From Pedobacter soli (GTDB lineage: Bacteria > Bacteroidota > Bacteroidia > Sphingobacteriales > Sphingobacteriaceae): DNA of 60,427 nt. Location: positions 10,330 to 70,756 of the forward strand of contig NZ_FMZH01000018.1 of assembly GCF_900101435.1 (NCBI RefSeq), in the 5' to 3' direction. Position numbers and translations under genes: made by a program. Every line of letters starts with the position of its first letter. The stretch's first letter is position 1. This document shows, piece by piece, positions 26,325 to 36,226 of the stretch. The notes under the pieces are model-generated. The model saw nothing but the letters and a program-made list of their open reading frames with translations, was not told the DNA's origin and searched no databases.

Positions 26325-29300
26325 ATGAAATCAAAATTCAAAAGCTTAAATTATGGCTGCATTATTTTGCTCTTTCTGTTGATCAGCCAATCGTTCAATG
26401 TTGCCTTTGCGCAAACTGAACGAAAAATTACCGGTAATTTATTGGATAACGCCAATATGCCTATAATTGGGGCCTCTGTTTCGGTAAAAGGAACCAACAA
26501 GGTAACTGTTACCGCCGACAAGGGCGCATTTAGTATTACCGCTAAAACGGGCGACAAATTAGTTTTCACCTTTATGGGTTACGAGCCTAAAGAACTCACT
26601 ATTGGTGCAGGCTCTAACTACAATGTAACTATAAACGAGGCTACCGCATCGCTTACCGATGTAGTGGTGGTAGGTTATGGTAAAAGTACCCGAAAAACCT
26701 TATCGAGTGCCATTACTTCGGTAAAACCCGAAGAACTGAACAAAGGTGCAATAGCCGATGTTGGCCAGTTGCTACAGGGTAAAGTTGCAGGTATGAATAT
26801 CAGTGCCAGTGGCGACCCGAATAAACCTGCTGCGGTAATTTTGCGCGGTGCATCTACAGTAAATAGCCCGGGAGCACCATATTATGTAATTGATGGAATC
26901 CCAGGAGCAGATATTGCCGCCATAGCACCATCCGATATTGCATCCATCGACGTATTAAAAGATGCCGCAGCAACAGCCATTTATGGTAACCGTGCAGCCA
27001 GTGGTGTAATTATGGTTACCACCAAACGCGGCAAAAAAGGAGCACCACAGCTGGCTTACAGCGGTTATGCTGCTGCTGAAAAAATAAGCAGTCAGCTCGA
27101 TTTGATGAATGCCGATCAGTTAAGGGCTTATGTTACGGCCAACAAGGTAGCTTTCTCGCCAAACGATGACCTGGGTGCCAATACCGATTGGATGAAATCG
27201 ATTGAGCGTTCTACTGCTTTTTCGCAAAACCATAACCTTTCTTTTAGCGGTGGTTCCGATCACAGTAATTACAGCGCCAGTCTTAACTATTTTGACAAGG
27301 AGGGTATTTTATCTAAAAGTTCACTTAACCGCATTATCGGCCGTTTAAATGTCGATCAATATGCCTTTAACGATAAAGTAAAGTTTAGCCTGAACCTTTC
27401 TAACTCGAGCAGTAAATCAATAAACGAACCTTTACAAAACATTGTTTTGCTACAGGCTGCTAAACGTTTACCCATTTCGCCGATTTACAATGCCGATGGC
27501 AGCTATTTCGAAAACCTGAACAACTCAGGCTATTTTAACCCGATTGCCATCTCAGATAATGCGCAGGACGAAACTAAATATAATGTACTTTTAGGCGGTT
27601 TTAACACCGAAGTGAAATTACCTTTTGGTTTTACCTACAACCTTAACCTGTCTTACCAGAAAACCACTGCCAACCACGGCGAGTTTTACAGCAGCTATTT
27701 TGGTAAATACCCAACATCTAACTTTTACAACAATCCTGATCCGGGTATTGGCATTGCCCACACTTTGATTGGTGGTTTATTTGGCACCAATGGTTCGGCT
27801 TTGCGCAGCAACTACGAAAATACAACCAAAACCCTCGAAACATTTTTAACCTGGGATAAGAAAATTGGCGACCACAGCATTAATGCAGTATTGGGTTATA
27901 CCTACCAGGATAATGTTTATGGAGATGGTTTCCAGACCTCAAGCACCAATTTCCCAAGCGATTACATCGGTTTTTCTAACCTCTCGTTAGGAAATCCTTA
28001 CGCCATTTCTTCGTACCGCATTAACCTGGGTAACGACCTTACCTATGGCAGGATATTGATGATATCAGACTTTTTCAGGTTAAACTACAACTATAAAAAC
28101 AAATATCTGTTTCAGGGATCAATCAGACGTGATGGTAGCTCGGTATTTGGTAAAAACAACCAGTGGGGATATTTTCCTTCTATTGGTTTAGCCTGGAGGG
28201 TGAGTGAAGAAGGATTCATGAAAGGTCAATCGGTTATCAGTGATTTAAAAATCCGTGCCAGTTATGGTGTTACCGGAAACTCTTCTGGTATTGGTGCCTA
28301 TACCGGTCAGTTAATTTATGGCATTAGCGGCACCTATTACAACAATGGTGTACAGGCAGCAGCTTATGCACCGATTCAGGGTTCGAACCCTGATTTGAAA
28401 TGGGAAAGAACAGCAACCAAAAACATTGGTGTTGATTTCGGCTTCCTGAATAACAAAATTACCGGTAGTGTAGATGTTTACGATAAAAACACCACCGATA
28501 TGCTTTTCAAATACAATGTTTCAGCATCCCTTGTTCCGGGTGGAGCAATATGGGCAAACGGTGGTAGCATTAACAACAAAGGTATTGAGGTAAGCTTAAG
28601 TGCATCGCCGGTAACGGGCAAAAACTTCAGCTGGTCGAGCACCATTAATGCAGCTTATAACAAAAACAAAATTACCAGTTTAAAAGGCCCATACTCAAGC
28701 GGCGATTCTGTCCGTTACTCCGATCCTGAAGGCCCCGGACAAACTAATGCCACTTTACAAATATTAAAAGTAGGCTACCCGCTTGGGCAATTCTTCTCGC
28801 TAAAATATGCAGGTAAAGATGCCAGTGGTAACTCGTTATTTTATAAACGCGATGGTTCTACCACCACTACACCAAGCATTGGTACCGATTATTTTTACCT
28901 GGGCAGTGCACAACCCAAAGTGTTAATGGGCTGGAGCAACACCTTTAAATACAAAGAGCTGGAGTTGAATGTATTTATCAGGGGTACTTTCGGCAACAAA
29001 ATCTTTAACGCCACAAGGGCCGATTTATCTTATACAGCAGGAGCTACAGTAAATAACATCTTAAACAGCGCAGCCGACGATAAAATTACCGATACGAGAA
29101 ATTCATTCTACTCCGACCGCTACATTGAAAGTGGTTCGTACGTGCGACTGGATAATGCAACCCTGGGCTATAATTTCCGCAACCCGATTAAGAGCGTAAG
29201 CAACATCAGGGTTTATGTATCAACCAACAACTTGTTTACCATTACCGGTTACAAAGGTATCGATCCGGAAATTAACCAGGGCGGTGTTGCTCCGGGTGTA

Positions 29301-29363
29301 GATTACAATAACTTCTACCCCAGAACCCGTACTTTTTTATTAGGCCTTAACGCATCATTTTAA
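26325..29363 (+). CDS. SusC/RagA TonB-dependent outer-membrane transporter 2
   Basis: 1012 residues from the ATG at 26325 (MKSKFKSLNYG), preferred over the overlapping frame from 26226 because a signal peptide ending in FAQ follows directly. A carboxypeptidase-regulatory-like domain (RKITGNLLDNANMPIIGASV) precedes the plug (DVVVVGYGKSTRKTLSSAITSV; IDVLKDAAATAIYGNRAASGVIMVTTKRG) and the barrel, which ends LLGLNASF. Partner SusD is 20 bp downstream. The substrate is inferred to be the glycoconjugate attacked by the GH89, GH28 and GH92 enzymes that follow. Confidence 0.97.
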   Translation: MKSKFKSLNYGCIILLFLLISQSFNVAFAQTERKITGNLLDNANMPIIGASVSVKGTNKVTVTADKGAFSITAKTGDKLVFTFMGYEPKELTIGAGSNYNVTINEATASLTDVVVVGYGKSTRKTLSSAITSVKPEELNKGAIADVGQLLQGKVAGMNISASGDPNKPAAVILRGASTVNSPGAPYYVIDGIPGADIAAIAPSDIASIDVLKDAAATAIYGNRAASGVIMVTTKRGKKGAPQLAYSGYAAAEKISSQLDLMNADQLRAYVTANKVAFSPNDDLGANTDWMKSIERSTAFSQNHNLSFSGGSDHSNYSASLNYFDKEGILSKSSLNRIIGRLNVDQYAFNDKVKFSLNLSNSSSKSINEPLQNIVLLQAAKRLPISPIYNADGSYFENLNNSGYFNPIAISDNAQDETKYNVLLGGFNTEVKLPFGFTYNLNLSYQKTTANHGEFYSSYFGKYPTSNFYNNPDPGIGIAHTLIGGLFGTNGSALRSNYENTTKTLETFLTWDKKIGDHSINAVLGYTYQDNVYGDGFQTSSTNFPSDYIGFSNLSLGNPYAISSYRINLGNDLTYGRILMISDFFRLNYNYKNKYLFQGSIRRDGSSVFGKNNQWGYFPSIGLAWRVSEEGFMKGQSVISDLKIRASYGVTGNSSGIGAYTGQLIYGISGTYYNNGVQAAAYAPIQGSNPDLKWERTATKNIGVDFGFLNNKITGSVDVYDKNTTDMLFKYNVSASLVPGGAIWANGGSINNKGIEVSLSASPVTGKNFSWSSTINAAYNKNKITSLKGPYSSGDSVRYSDPEGPGQTNATLQILKVGYPLGQFFSLKYAGKDASGNSLFYKRDGSTTTTPSIGTDYFYLGSAQPKVLMGWSNTFKYKELELNVFIRGTFGNKIFNATRADLSYTAGATVNNILNSAADDKITDTRNSFYSDRYIESGSYVRLDNATLGYNFRNPIKSVSNIRVYVSTNNLFTITGYKGIDPEINQGGVAPGVDYNNFYPRTRTFLLGLNASF

Positions 29364-29383
29364 AACGAATAAATTTTAAAAAC

Positions 29384-31054
29384 ATGAAAAAGATATTATT
29401 TGGAATATTGTGTGCACTAAGCGGGGCATTGATATTCAGCTCGTGCCAAAAACTGGAGGTACCCATTACATCTGAACTTACCCCTGAGTCTTATCCGCAA
29501 ACTGCAGCACAGTTAACTTCGGCATCAGGTCCGGTATATATTAATTTAAGAAGCGATTATGCCACAACCTATTTCTTTTTGCAAAGCAGCTCTACAGATG
29601 AGTCGGTATTACCCATCTTTGCTTCTGATTGGATTGACGGCAACAAATACCTGGAATTGCACCGACACACCTGGACCAAAGATAACGCCTGGGTGGCTGC
29701 AGGATGGTCTTATCTGACCAATATAATTGGTACCGCCAACCAAACCATTTCTATTATCAACCAATCGGCGCCTGCTGGTTCAGCAAAAAGCACCAACCTT
29801 GCAGAGTTGAAAACTATGCGGGCCATGGCGTATTTTATGATGATGGATTTATACGGCAATGTACCTTTAGATACCCTTTATGGTGCTACCCAATTGAAAA
29901 CAAACTCGCCAAGGGCACAGGTTTTTACCTATGTAGAAAGTGAATTAAAAGCAGCTATCCCTTACCTCAAATCAACTACCGGCGTAGCAACTTATGGTTT
30001 ACCTACCAAATACCTGGCTTATTCTATTCTGGCCAAAATGTACCTGAATGCAGCGGTTTATACTGGTACAGCGCGTTACGATGATTGTATAGCGGCCTGC
30101 GACCAAATGATCAGCTCAGGTTTATATGCTATAGAACCCATGTCTACCTACCTGCAGATGTTTTACCCCACCAACGGGCCATCGCAAAAGGAGTTTATTT
30201 TTGCCATTCCTTTTGATGCTGCCACAACCTCGGGTAACATGTTTTTGGCCCGCTACGACCTGAACCGTAACCTGGGCATCCGCTATCTGTATTCGGGCTC
30301 AACCCCAGGCTCGTTTACCAACCCGGTAATGAACCAAAGCAGCGGTAGTGGCCTCGCCAACAATAAGCCCAGCGGACCAAGAATGACCACCACTGAGTTT
30401 TATGCTAATTTTAACGATGCCAACGACATTAGAAACAAACAATGGCTTACCGGCCCGCAATACTGGCAGGATGGCAGTCCGATTATGGTGAGCACCACCA
30501 ATTTAGGCTACGATCAGTTTTACACCGGAGGTTCGCCGGCTGCAACCTATGTTTATCAGCTAAATTTAACGCCTTTAAGCAGCTCGCGTTTAGGCGCCAA
30601 TTCCTACGATTTAGGAAAAGATGAAATTGCCTGGAATACCGGTTACCGCAACATTAAATTTTTAGCCGATTACACCAATCCAACCAACCGCAACCAAAAC
30701 AACGATATGCCTTTGTTCCGTTACTCGGATATTATATTAATGAAAGCCGAAGCCATATTCAGAGGCGGCACACCAACCCTTGGCGCAACTGCCCTAGGTT
30801 TGGTTAACAGCGTAAGAAGTAACCGCACCACATCTGCCCCGCTCGGCGCCTTAACTTTAGATATTTTGTATAACGAACGTTCGAAAGAGTTTGCCTGGGA
30901 AACCTGGCACCGTAACGATATGATCAGGTTTGGGAAATTCGAAAACGCTTATGGTTTATCGAAAACCAATACCGATACCTATCGCCGTATATTCCCGATT
31001 CCAAGTACAGCAATAGCTACCAACAATACATTGGTACAAAACACAGGTTATTAA
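29384..31054 (+). CDS. SusD/RagB-family glycan-binding lipoprotein 2
   Basis: 556 residues, lipoprotein signal with FSSCQK lipobox (Cys21). SusD hallmarks: the MRAMAYFMMMDLYGNVPLDT helix, the MPLFRYSDIILMKAEAIFRGG block and the NERSKEFAWETWHRNDMIRFGKF C-terminal element. It is 20 bp behind susC 2. A 175-bp gap with a G/C-rich hairpin (31091-31115) separates it from the next gene, so the enzymes after it may be expressed at a lower level or from a second promoter. Confidence 0.95.
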   Translation: MKKILFGILCALSGALIFSSCQKLEVPITSELTPESYPQTAAQLTSASGPVYINLRSDYATTYFFLQSSSTDESVLPIFASDWIDGNKYLELHRHTWTKDNAWVAAGWSYLTNIIGTANQTISIINQSAPAGSAKSTNLAELKTMRAMAYFMMMDLYGNVPLDTLYGATQLKTNSPRAQVFTYVESELKAAIPYLKSTTGVATYGLPTKYLAYSILAKMYLNAAVYTGTARYDDCIAACDQMISSGLYAIEPMSTYLQMFYPTNGPSQKEFIFAIPFDAATTSGNMFLARYDLNRNLGIRYLYSGSTPGSFTNPVMNQSSGSGLANNKPSGPRMTTTEFYANFNDANDIRNKQWLTGPQYWQDGSPIMVSTTNLGYDQFYTGGSPAATYVYQLNLTPLSSSRLGANSYDLGKDEIAWNTGYRNIKFLADYTNPTNRNQNNDMPLFRYSDIILMKAEAIFRGGTPTLGATALGLVNSVRSNRTTSAPLGALTLDILYNERSKEFAWETWHRNDMIRFGKFENAYGLSKTNTDTYRRIFPIPSTAIATNNTLVQNTGY

Positions 31055-31090
31055 AACCGACCTTTAGTTTAAAAGTTATTAGAATTTTAT

Positions 31091-31115
31091 TCCCCTCTCC
31101 ACTTTGGAGGGGGGA
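31091..31115 (+). terminator. GC-rich hairpin between susD 2 and the HGSNAT-like gene
   Basis: TCCCCTCTCC-ACTTT-GGAGGGGGGA forms a strong stem in an AT-rich spacer (one mismatch). It could be an attenuating terminator or an mRNA-processing/stability element splitting the susCD part from the enzyme genes. Confidence 0.55.
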
Positions 31116-31229
31116 TTTGCTTAATTAGCACCCGGCTGGCGTAATATCTGTATCTTACGTGTATATAAAACTCAGGAACATTTGTACAAGTCTGATTAAA
31201 ACCATCCAAAATAAAACATCACCTCAATA

Positions 31230-32465
31230 ATGGATCAACCAACCAGTAACCTACCGCCTGCTACCGTAAAATCTGCAGATAAACCTAAACGGTTGCTTTC
31301 GCTCGATGCCCTGCGTGGCTTTGATATGTTCTGGATTGTAAGTGGCGAAGGTATTTTTCATGGGCTGGCTAATGGCATTAAGGAGGATCATGCACTGATA
31401 CAGGATCCACACAACTGGACTATCGCCACCAACCCGAACCTTTCCCTGTTCGAAAGGATATTGGTAGGCATCAGTAACCAGCTCCACCATTCGCCCTGGA
31501 ATGGCTTTACCTTTTACGACCTCATTTTCCCGCTATTTATCTTCATTTCAGGGGTGTCAATGCCCTTTTCCTATCAAAAGTATTTTACCGAAAAAGAAAC
31601 CGGAAATGCTTCAACAGGTAAAATTTATTACGCGCTGATTAAAAGAACACTAATTTTAATTTTACTGGGTGCAGTGGTTAATGGCATGCTGCAATGGAAA
31701 GGCTATGAGCATACCCGTTTTGCCAGTGTACTGGGCCGCATTGGCCTTGCCACTTTTTTCGCTGCCTTAATTTACCTCAACACCTCACTTAAAAAACAAA
31801 TTATCTGGTTTGTGTCTATTCTGGCTGGATATTTCCTGCTGATGAAATATATACCCGTTCCCGGTTTTGGCAGCGGAATATTTACCCCTGAAGGCAACCT
31901 TTCGGCCTATCTGGATCGCTTATTGCTTCCCGGAAAACTGCACCGCACCATTTACGATCCTGAAGGCTTGCTGAGTACAATTCCGGCTGTTTGCTCGGCC
32001 TTACTGGGCATATTTACCGGAAAATTTATGCAGGACAAAACGATCTGCCCCAATCCAACCAAAAAAGTAGGGTATCTAATCCTTTCAGGAATTGTACTGC
32101 TGTTAATCGCGCTAGCCGGCAGCTTCTTTTTCCCAATCAATAAAATCATGTGGACCAGCACTTTCGTACTCTTTGCAGGTGGCTGGAGTATTTTACTGTT
32201 TGCACTTTTTTATTACCTGATCGATGTGCTCAGTTACCAAAAATGGTGCATGCCCATGGTTTGGATAGGTACCAATTCGATATTAATTTATGTTTGTGCA
32301 CATGGCCTGTTTAATTTCGAATCCACTTCATCCTTCCTCTTTGGTGGGATTGTTAGAATCATCCCTACGGCATGGCAACAGGCCGGTTTATGGACTGGCG
32401 TACTCATCATACAATTGTTTGGCTTAAAGTTCCTCTTCGATAAAAAGTGGTTCCTAAAAATTTGA
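31230..32465 (+). CDS. HGSNAT-like transmembrane acetyltransferase (DUF5009)
   Basis: 411 residues with about ten membrane helices. It belongs to the YeiB/DUF5009 superfamily that includes human heparan-alpha-glucosaminide N-acetyltransferase (HGSNAT). The N-terminal RLLSLDALRGFDM motif and the segment H87-S-P-W-N-G-F-T-F-Y-D-L-I-F-P match the human H-A-S-W-N-G-L-T-x-x-D-L-V-F-P segment, whose His (human His269) carries the acetyl group. The family moves an acetyl group from cytosolic acetyl-CoA across the membrane to a sugar amine. It ends 1 bp before NAGLU, the next enzyme in the human pathway. Confidence 0.85.
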   Translation: MDQPTSNLPPATVKSADKPKRLLSLDALRGFDMFWIVSGEGIFHGLANGIKEDHALIQDPHNWTIATNPNLSLFERILVGISNQLHHSPWNGFTFYDLIFPLFIFISGVSMPFSYQKYFTEKETGNASTGKIYYALIKRTLILILLGAVVNGMLQWKGYEHTRFASVLGRIGLATFFAALIYLNTSLKKQIIWFVSILAGYFLLMKYIPVPGFGSGIFTPEGNLSAYLDRLLLPGKLHRTIYDPEGLLSTIPAVCSALLGIFTGKFMQDKTICPNPTKKVGYLILSGIVLLLIALAGSFFFPINKIMWTSTFVLFAGGWSILLFALFYYLIDVLSYQKWCMPMVWIGTNSILIYVCAHGLFNFESTSSFLFGGIVRIIPTAWQQAGLWTGVLIIQLFGLKFLFDKKWFLKI

Positions 32466-32466
32466 T

Positions 32467-34677
32467 ATGAAAATAAAAATACTGTTCCCGGCCGTAGTGT
32501 TTATGCTGCTGACGACCAACCTGTGGTCTCAATCTTATCTGGCGGCCTCCAATCAACTTATTGAACGCGTTTTACCCAAAAGGCACCAGTCTTTCATTAC
32601 TAAAAGCATTCCTACCGTAAACGGCAAAGATGTTTTTGAACTGGAGAGCCGGAATAAACAAATTATTTTAAGCGGAAGCAGCGGTGTTGCCCTCGCTTCG
32701 GCATTTTATTACTATTTAACTGAATATGCGCATTGTCAGGTTACCTGGAACGGCACCAACTTAACCTTGCCGGCTGCACTTCCTGCTGTAAAAGGAAAGG
32801 TAAGGAAAGAAAGTCCTTACGATTACCGTTATTATTTAAATTATTGCACCTTTAATTACAGCATGAGCTGGTGGGACTGGCCTCGCTGGGAAAAGGAAAT
32901 AGACTGGATGGCGTTGCATGGCATTAACATGCCCCTTGCCATTACCGGCGAGGAATATACCTGGTATCTTGTTTATAAAGAAATGGGCTTTTCGGATGAG
33001 GAACTTAAAGGTTTCTTTACCGGGCCAGCCTATTTTTCGTGGTTTTGGATGGGTAACATCGATGGCTGGGGAGGTCCGCTCCCGCTTGCCTGGATGAAAA
33101 GCCACTTCGAACTGCAAAAGAAAATTTTGGCCCGCCAACGCGCACTGGGCATGAAACCCGTATTGCCGGCCTTTACCGGTCATGTACCCGCAGCCTTCAA
33201 AAAGAAATTCCCCCAGGCCAGGCTCAAAGCCACCAACTGGACCAATGGCTTTGCCGATACCTATATCCTCGATTCGGAAGATCCTATGTTTGCGCAGATT
33301 GGAAAACAATTTTTGCAAAAGCAAACCGAACTCTTGGGCACCGATCACCTTTACTCGGCCGATACTTTTAACGAAAATGAACCGCCTTCTGCAGATCCGG
33401 CCTACTTGGGCAATCTCAGCGCCCGGATATACGATGGCATGTCGGCCGCCGACCCGAAGGCTATTTGGGTAATGCAGGGATGGCTTTTTTACAGCGACCG
33501 TAAATTCTGGAAAGAAGCCCAAACCGAAGCCTTGCTCAATGCAGTCCCCAATGATAAGATGATTTTGCTCGATCTGGCTACTGAAATTGAACCGGTTTGG
33601 AAACGCACACAAGGTTTTTACGGCAAACCCTGGATCTGGAATATGCTACACAATTTTGGAGGAAATACCAACCTGTTCGGGCGGATGGATGTGGTGGCTA
33701 CCGCACCAGCCGAGGCCCTCAACAATCCGCAAAGCGGCAAAATGAAAGGCATAGGCCTGAGTATGGAAGGCATAGAACAAAATCCCGTACTCTACGAGCT
33801 GATGATGGATAACACCTGGCGGACCAAACCTATCGACCTGAATAGCTGGCTGCCCAAATTTGTGCGCAACCGCTACGGAAAAAGCAATGCAAACGCATTG
33901 AAAGGCTGGGAAATATTGCGCAAAACCGTTTATCATGTACCTGCCGACAAATACATCAGAGATGGTGCCGAATCGATTATCCAGGCCCGTCCTACCTTCG
34001 ACTCGCTAACCCGCTGGGCTAAAACTACTTTAAACTATCGCGAACAAGACCTGCTGCCCGGTTGGGATGAATTGGTTAAAGCAGCTCCGCTTTGCAAAAA
34101 CAGCGATGGGTTTCAATACGATCTGGTTGATGTAACCCGGCAGGTAATGGCCAACTACGCTTTACCTGTACAAAGAAAAATTGTAATGGCTTACCGCAAA
34201 AAAGACCTCGCTGCCTTTAACAGCGAAAGCGGCAAGTTTATACAGCTTATTGATGATATGGACCGCCTTTTGGCTACCCGCAAAGATTTTATGCTGGGTC
34301 CATGGGTAAGCGCAGCCAGCCAGTGGGGAGAAACTCCGGCCGAAAGAGCACTTTATGAAATGAATGCCAAAGACCTGATCACCCTCTGGGGCGACGCTAA
34401 AAGTCCGTTAAACGAATATGCCTGCAGGCAATGGAGTGGCTTGCTTAATGATTTTTATAAACCAAGGTGGCAACTTTTCTTTGCCCGTGCCCGGCAATCG
34501 TTAAACCAGCAAAGCGATTTTAACGCCAGTTTATTTAAAGAAGAAGTAAGCAATTGGGAATGGAAATGGGTAAACCAGCATAAAGAATACCCGACTAAAG
34601 CTATCGGAAACCCGGTGAATGTTGCGCTTGAAATGTATCAGAAATACCGTAAAACCATGGGTACAACGTACCAATAA
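32467..34677 (+). CDS. Alpha-N-acetylglucosaminidase, GH89 (NAGLU-like)
   Basis: 736 residues with a signal peptide (cleaved near LWSQS), so periplasmic or surface-exposed. Three domains as in NAGLU: an N-terminal small domain, the TIM barrel (YRYYLNYCTFNYSMSWWDWPRWEKEIDWMALHGINMPLAITGEEY) and an all-helical C-terminal domain. The retaining catalytic pair is visible: Glu303 in ADTFNENEPP (human Glu316) and Glu434 in GLSMEGIEQNP (human Glu446). It removes terminal alpha-linked GlcNAc. It follows the acetyltransferase by 1 bp, implying translational coupling, and precedes GH28 by 16 bp. Confidence 0.95.
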   Translation: MKIKILFPAVVFMLLTTNLWSQSYLAASNQLIERVLPKRHQSFITKSIPTVNGKDVFELESRNKQIILSGSSGVALASAFYYYLTEYAHCQVTWNGTNLTLPAALPAVKGKVRKESPYDYRYYLNYCTFNYSMSWWDWPRWEKEIDWMALHGINMPLAITGEEYTWYLVYKEMGFSDEELKGFFTGPAYFSWFWMGNIDGWGGPLPLAWMKSHFELQKKILARQRALGMKPVLPAFTGHVPAAFKKKFPQARLKATNWTNGFADTYILDSEDPMFAQIGKQFLQKQTELLGTDHLYSADTFNENEPPSADPAYLGNLSARIYDGMSAADPKAIWVMQGWLFYSDRKFWKEAQTEALLNAVPNDKMILLDLATEIEPVWKRTQGFYGKPWIWNMLHNFGGNTNLFGRMDVVATAPAEALNNPQSGKMKGIGLSMEGIEQNPVLYELMMDNTWRTKPIDLNSWLPKFVRNRYGKSNANALKGWEILRKTVYHVPADKYIRDGAESIIQARPTFDSLTRWAKTTLNYREQDLLPGWDELVKAAPLCKNSDGFQYDLVDVTRQVMANYALPVQRKIVMAYRKKDLAAFNSESGKFIQLIDDMDRLLATRKDFMLGPWVSAASQWGETPAERALYEMNAKDLITLWGDAKSPLNEYACRQWSGLLNDFYKPRWQLFFARARQSLNQQSDFNASLFKEEVSNWEWKWVNQHKEYPTKAIGNPVNVALEMYQKYRKTMGTTYQ

Positions 34678-34693
34678 ACAGCATCCAGATTTC

Positions 34694-36211
34694 ATGAAAA
34701 CATTAAGCTTATCCTTTATTTGTTTATTTTATTGCCTTGCGGTTAATGCACAAACCAAAACATTCAACATTGTTGATTTTGGCGCAAAACCCGGATTGGA
34801 GCACTTAAATACCACAGCAATTCAAACTACAATTAATGCCGCCGGCAAATCAGGCGGACGGGTAATTGTTCCATCGGGTCAGTTTGTTACCGGCCCGATT
34901 GAATTAAAATCAGGTGTTGAACTTTACCTGAATGAGGGCGCAGAATTACTGGGCAGTATCAACCGGCTCGATTATGGCAAAGCCGCTGCAGCTGCGCTCA
35001 TTTCGGCTAATGGGCAGCACAATATTGCCCTAAACGGCAAAGGCACCATAAATGGCAGAGGCCGCGAAATCGTTAAAAGTTTATTACAGTTGCTGCACGA
35101 TGGCACTTTACAGGATGAAACCTGGATTGTTAAACGTCCGTCAGAATATAACCGACCACGTTTAATTGCTTTTACTGATTGCGAAGAAATTAAAGTAAAA
35201 AACCTTACCATTAAAAATAGCGCGGGCTGGGTACAGGATTTTGCCGGATGCAATAAAATAATGATTGATAGTATAACCGTAGAAAGTACCGAATACTGGA
35301 ACAACGACGGTATAGATCTGGTAAACAGCAAAAATGTTAGCATTACCAATTGCAATATCGATGCCGCTGACGATGGCATTTGCCTGAAATCGGAAGGGCG
35401 GCCAGGCATTTGCGAAAATATTAGCGTAGCAAATTGCACCATCCGCTCAAGTGCCAGTGGTTTTAAAATCGGTACAGGTTCTTATGGAGGCTTCAGGAAC
35501 ATTAAAGTGAGGAATATAACCGTTTACAATACCTACCGATCTGCTATTGCTCTCGAAGCTGTAGACGGGGGCTTTATTGAGGATGTAGATATTGCAGGGG
35601 TTACAGCAAAGTATACGGGAAACGCGGTTTTTATCCGCCTTGGTCACCGCAATAAAGATGCGCAATACAGTTCGGTAAAGAACATCCGCATTGCAGATCT
35701 GAAAGCTGATATTCCAAATGCCAAACCAGATGCCGGCTATCCGATTGAAGGACCGCTTCCGAAAACAGGCCCGCATAATTTATTACCGGCAGTTATTGCC
35801 GGCGTACCTGGCCATTTTATTGAAAATGTTAGCCTCGAAAATATCGAAATTACCTATGGTGGCGGTGCGTCCAAATCTATCGCCCACATTCCGCTTGAGC
35901 AGCTGGATCAGGTAACCGAAAACGAAGCAGGTTATCCCGAGTTTAGTATGTTTGGCGAGTTGCCGGCCTGGGGCTTTTATGTACGCCATGCTAAGGGCAT
36001 TTCATTTAAAAACATTAAGCTGAATTACAAAGCTACCGACTTCAGACCTGCCTTTGTTTTTGATGAGGTGAGTACCCTCAACATAGACGGGCTTGAAATA
36101 GCGCAATCGGAAAATCCCCATACCATCATTTTGAAAAAAACAGATCATACAACTATTAAAAACACCAAACAACCGGCTAATATTAAGGAGGCGGTAAAAA
36201 CGCTGCCATAA
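34694..36211 (+). CDS. GH28 family glycoside hydrolase 2
   Basis: 505 residues from ATG 34694 (MKTLSLSF, signal peptide ending in VNAQ); the longer frame from 34619 overlaps GH89. Parallel beta-helix fold (FNIVDFGAKPGLEHLNTTAIQTTINAAGKSGG) with the catalytic blocks NNDGIDLVNSKNV, AADDGICLKSEG and SGFKIGTGSYGG; the last replaces the usual GHG motif and the sequence then deviates from canonical polygalacturonases. Cleavage of an alpha-linked uronic acid is expected, but specificity is uncertain. It sits between GH89 and GH92 (16 and 15 bp), so it may act on the uronic acid beneath alpha-GlcNAc. Confidence 0.85.
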   Translation: MKTLSLSFICLFYCLAVNAQTKTFNIVDFGAKPGLEHLNTTAIQTTINAAGKSGGRVIVPSGQFVTGPIELKSGVELYLNEGAELLGSINRLDYGKAAAAALISANGQHNIALNGKGTINGRGREIVKSLLQLLHDGTLQDETWIVKRPSEYNRPRLIAFTDCEEIKVKNLTIKNSAGWVQDFAGCNKIMIDSITVESTEYWNNDGIDLVNSKNVSITNCNIDAADDGICLKSEGRPGICENISVANCTIRSSASGFKIGTGSYGGFRNIKVRNITVYNTYRSAIALEAVDGGFIEDVDIAGVTAKYTGNAVFIRLGHRNKDAQYSSVKNIRIADLKADIPNAKPDAGYPIEGPLPKTGPHNLLPAVIAGVPGHFIENVSLENIEITYGGGASKSIAHIPLEQLDQVTENEAGYPEFSMFGELPAWGFYVRHAKGISFKNIKLNYKATDFRPAFVFDEVSTLNIDGLEIAQSENPHTIILKKTDHTTIKNTKQPANIKEAVKTLP

Positions 36212-36226
36212 TTTATCTTTACCGTT

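Noticed and set aside
32836..33612. 258-residue ORF opposite to GH89
   Set aside because: Lies entirely within the GH89 coding region and shows no motif; the plus-strand protein has intact catalytic residues.
20683..36211. Ordinary homogalacturonan pectin PUL
   Set aside because: Two GH28 enzymes suggest it, but there is no pectate lyase, pectin esterase, GH105 or UxaC, and MIOX, GH89 and GH92 are not explained.
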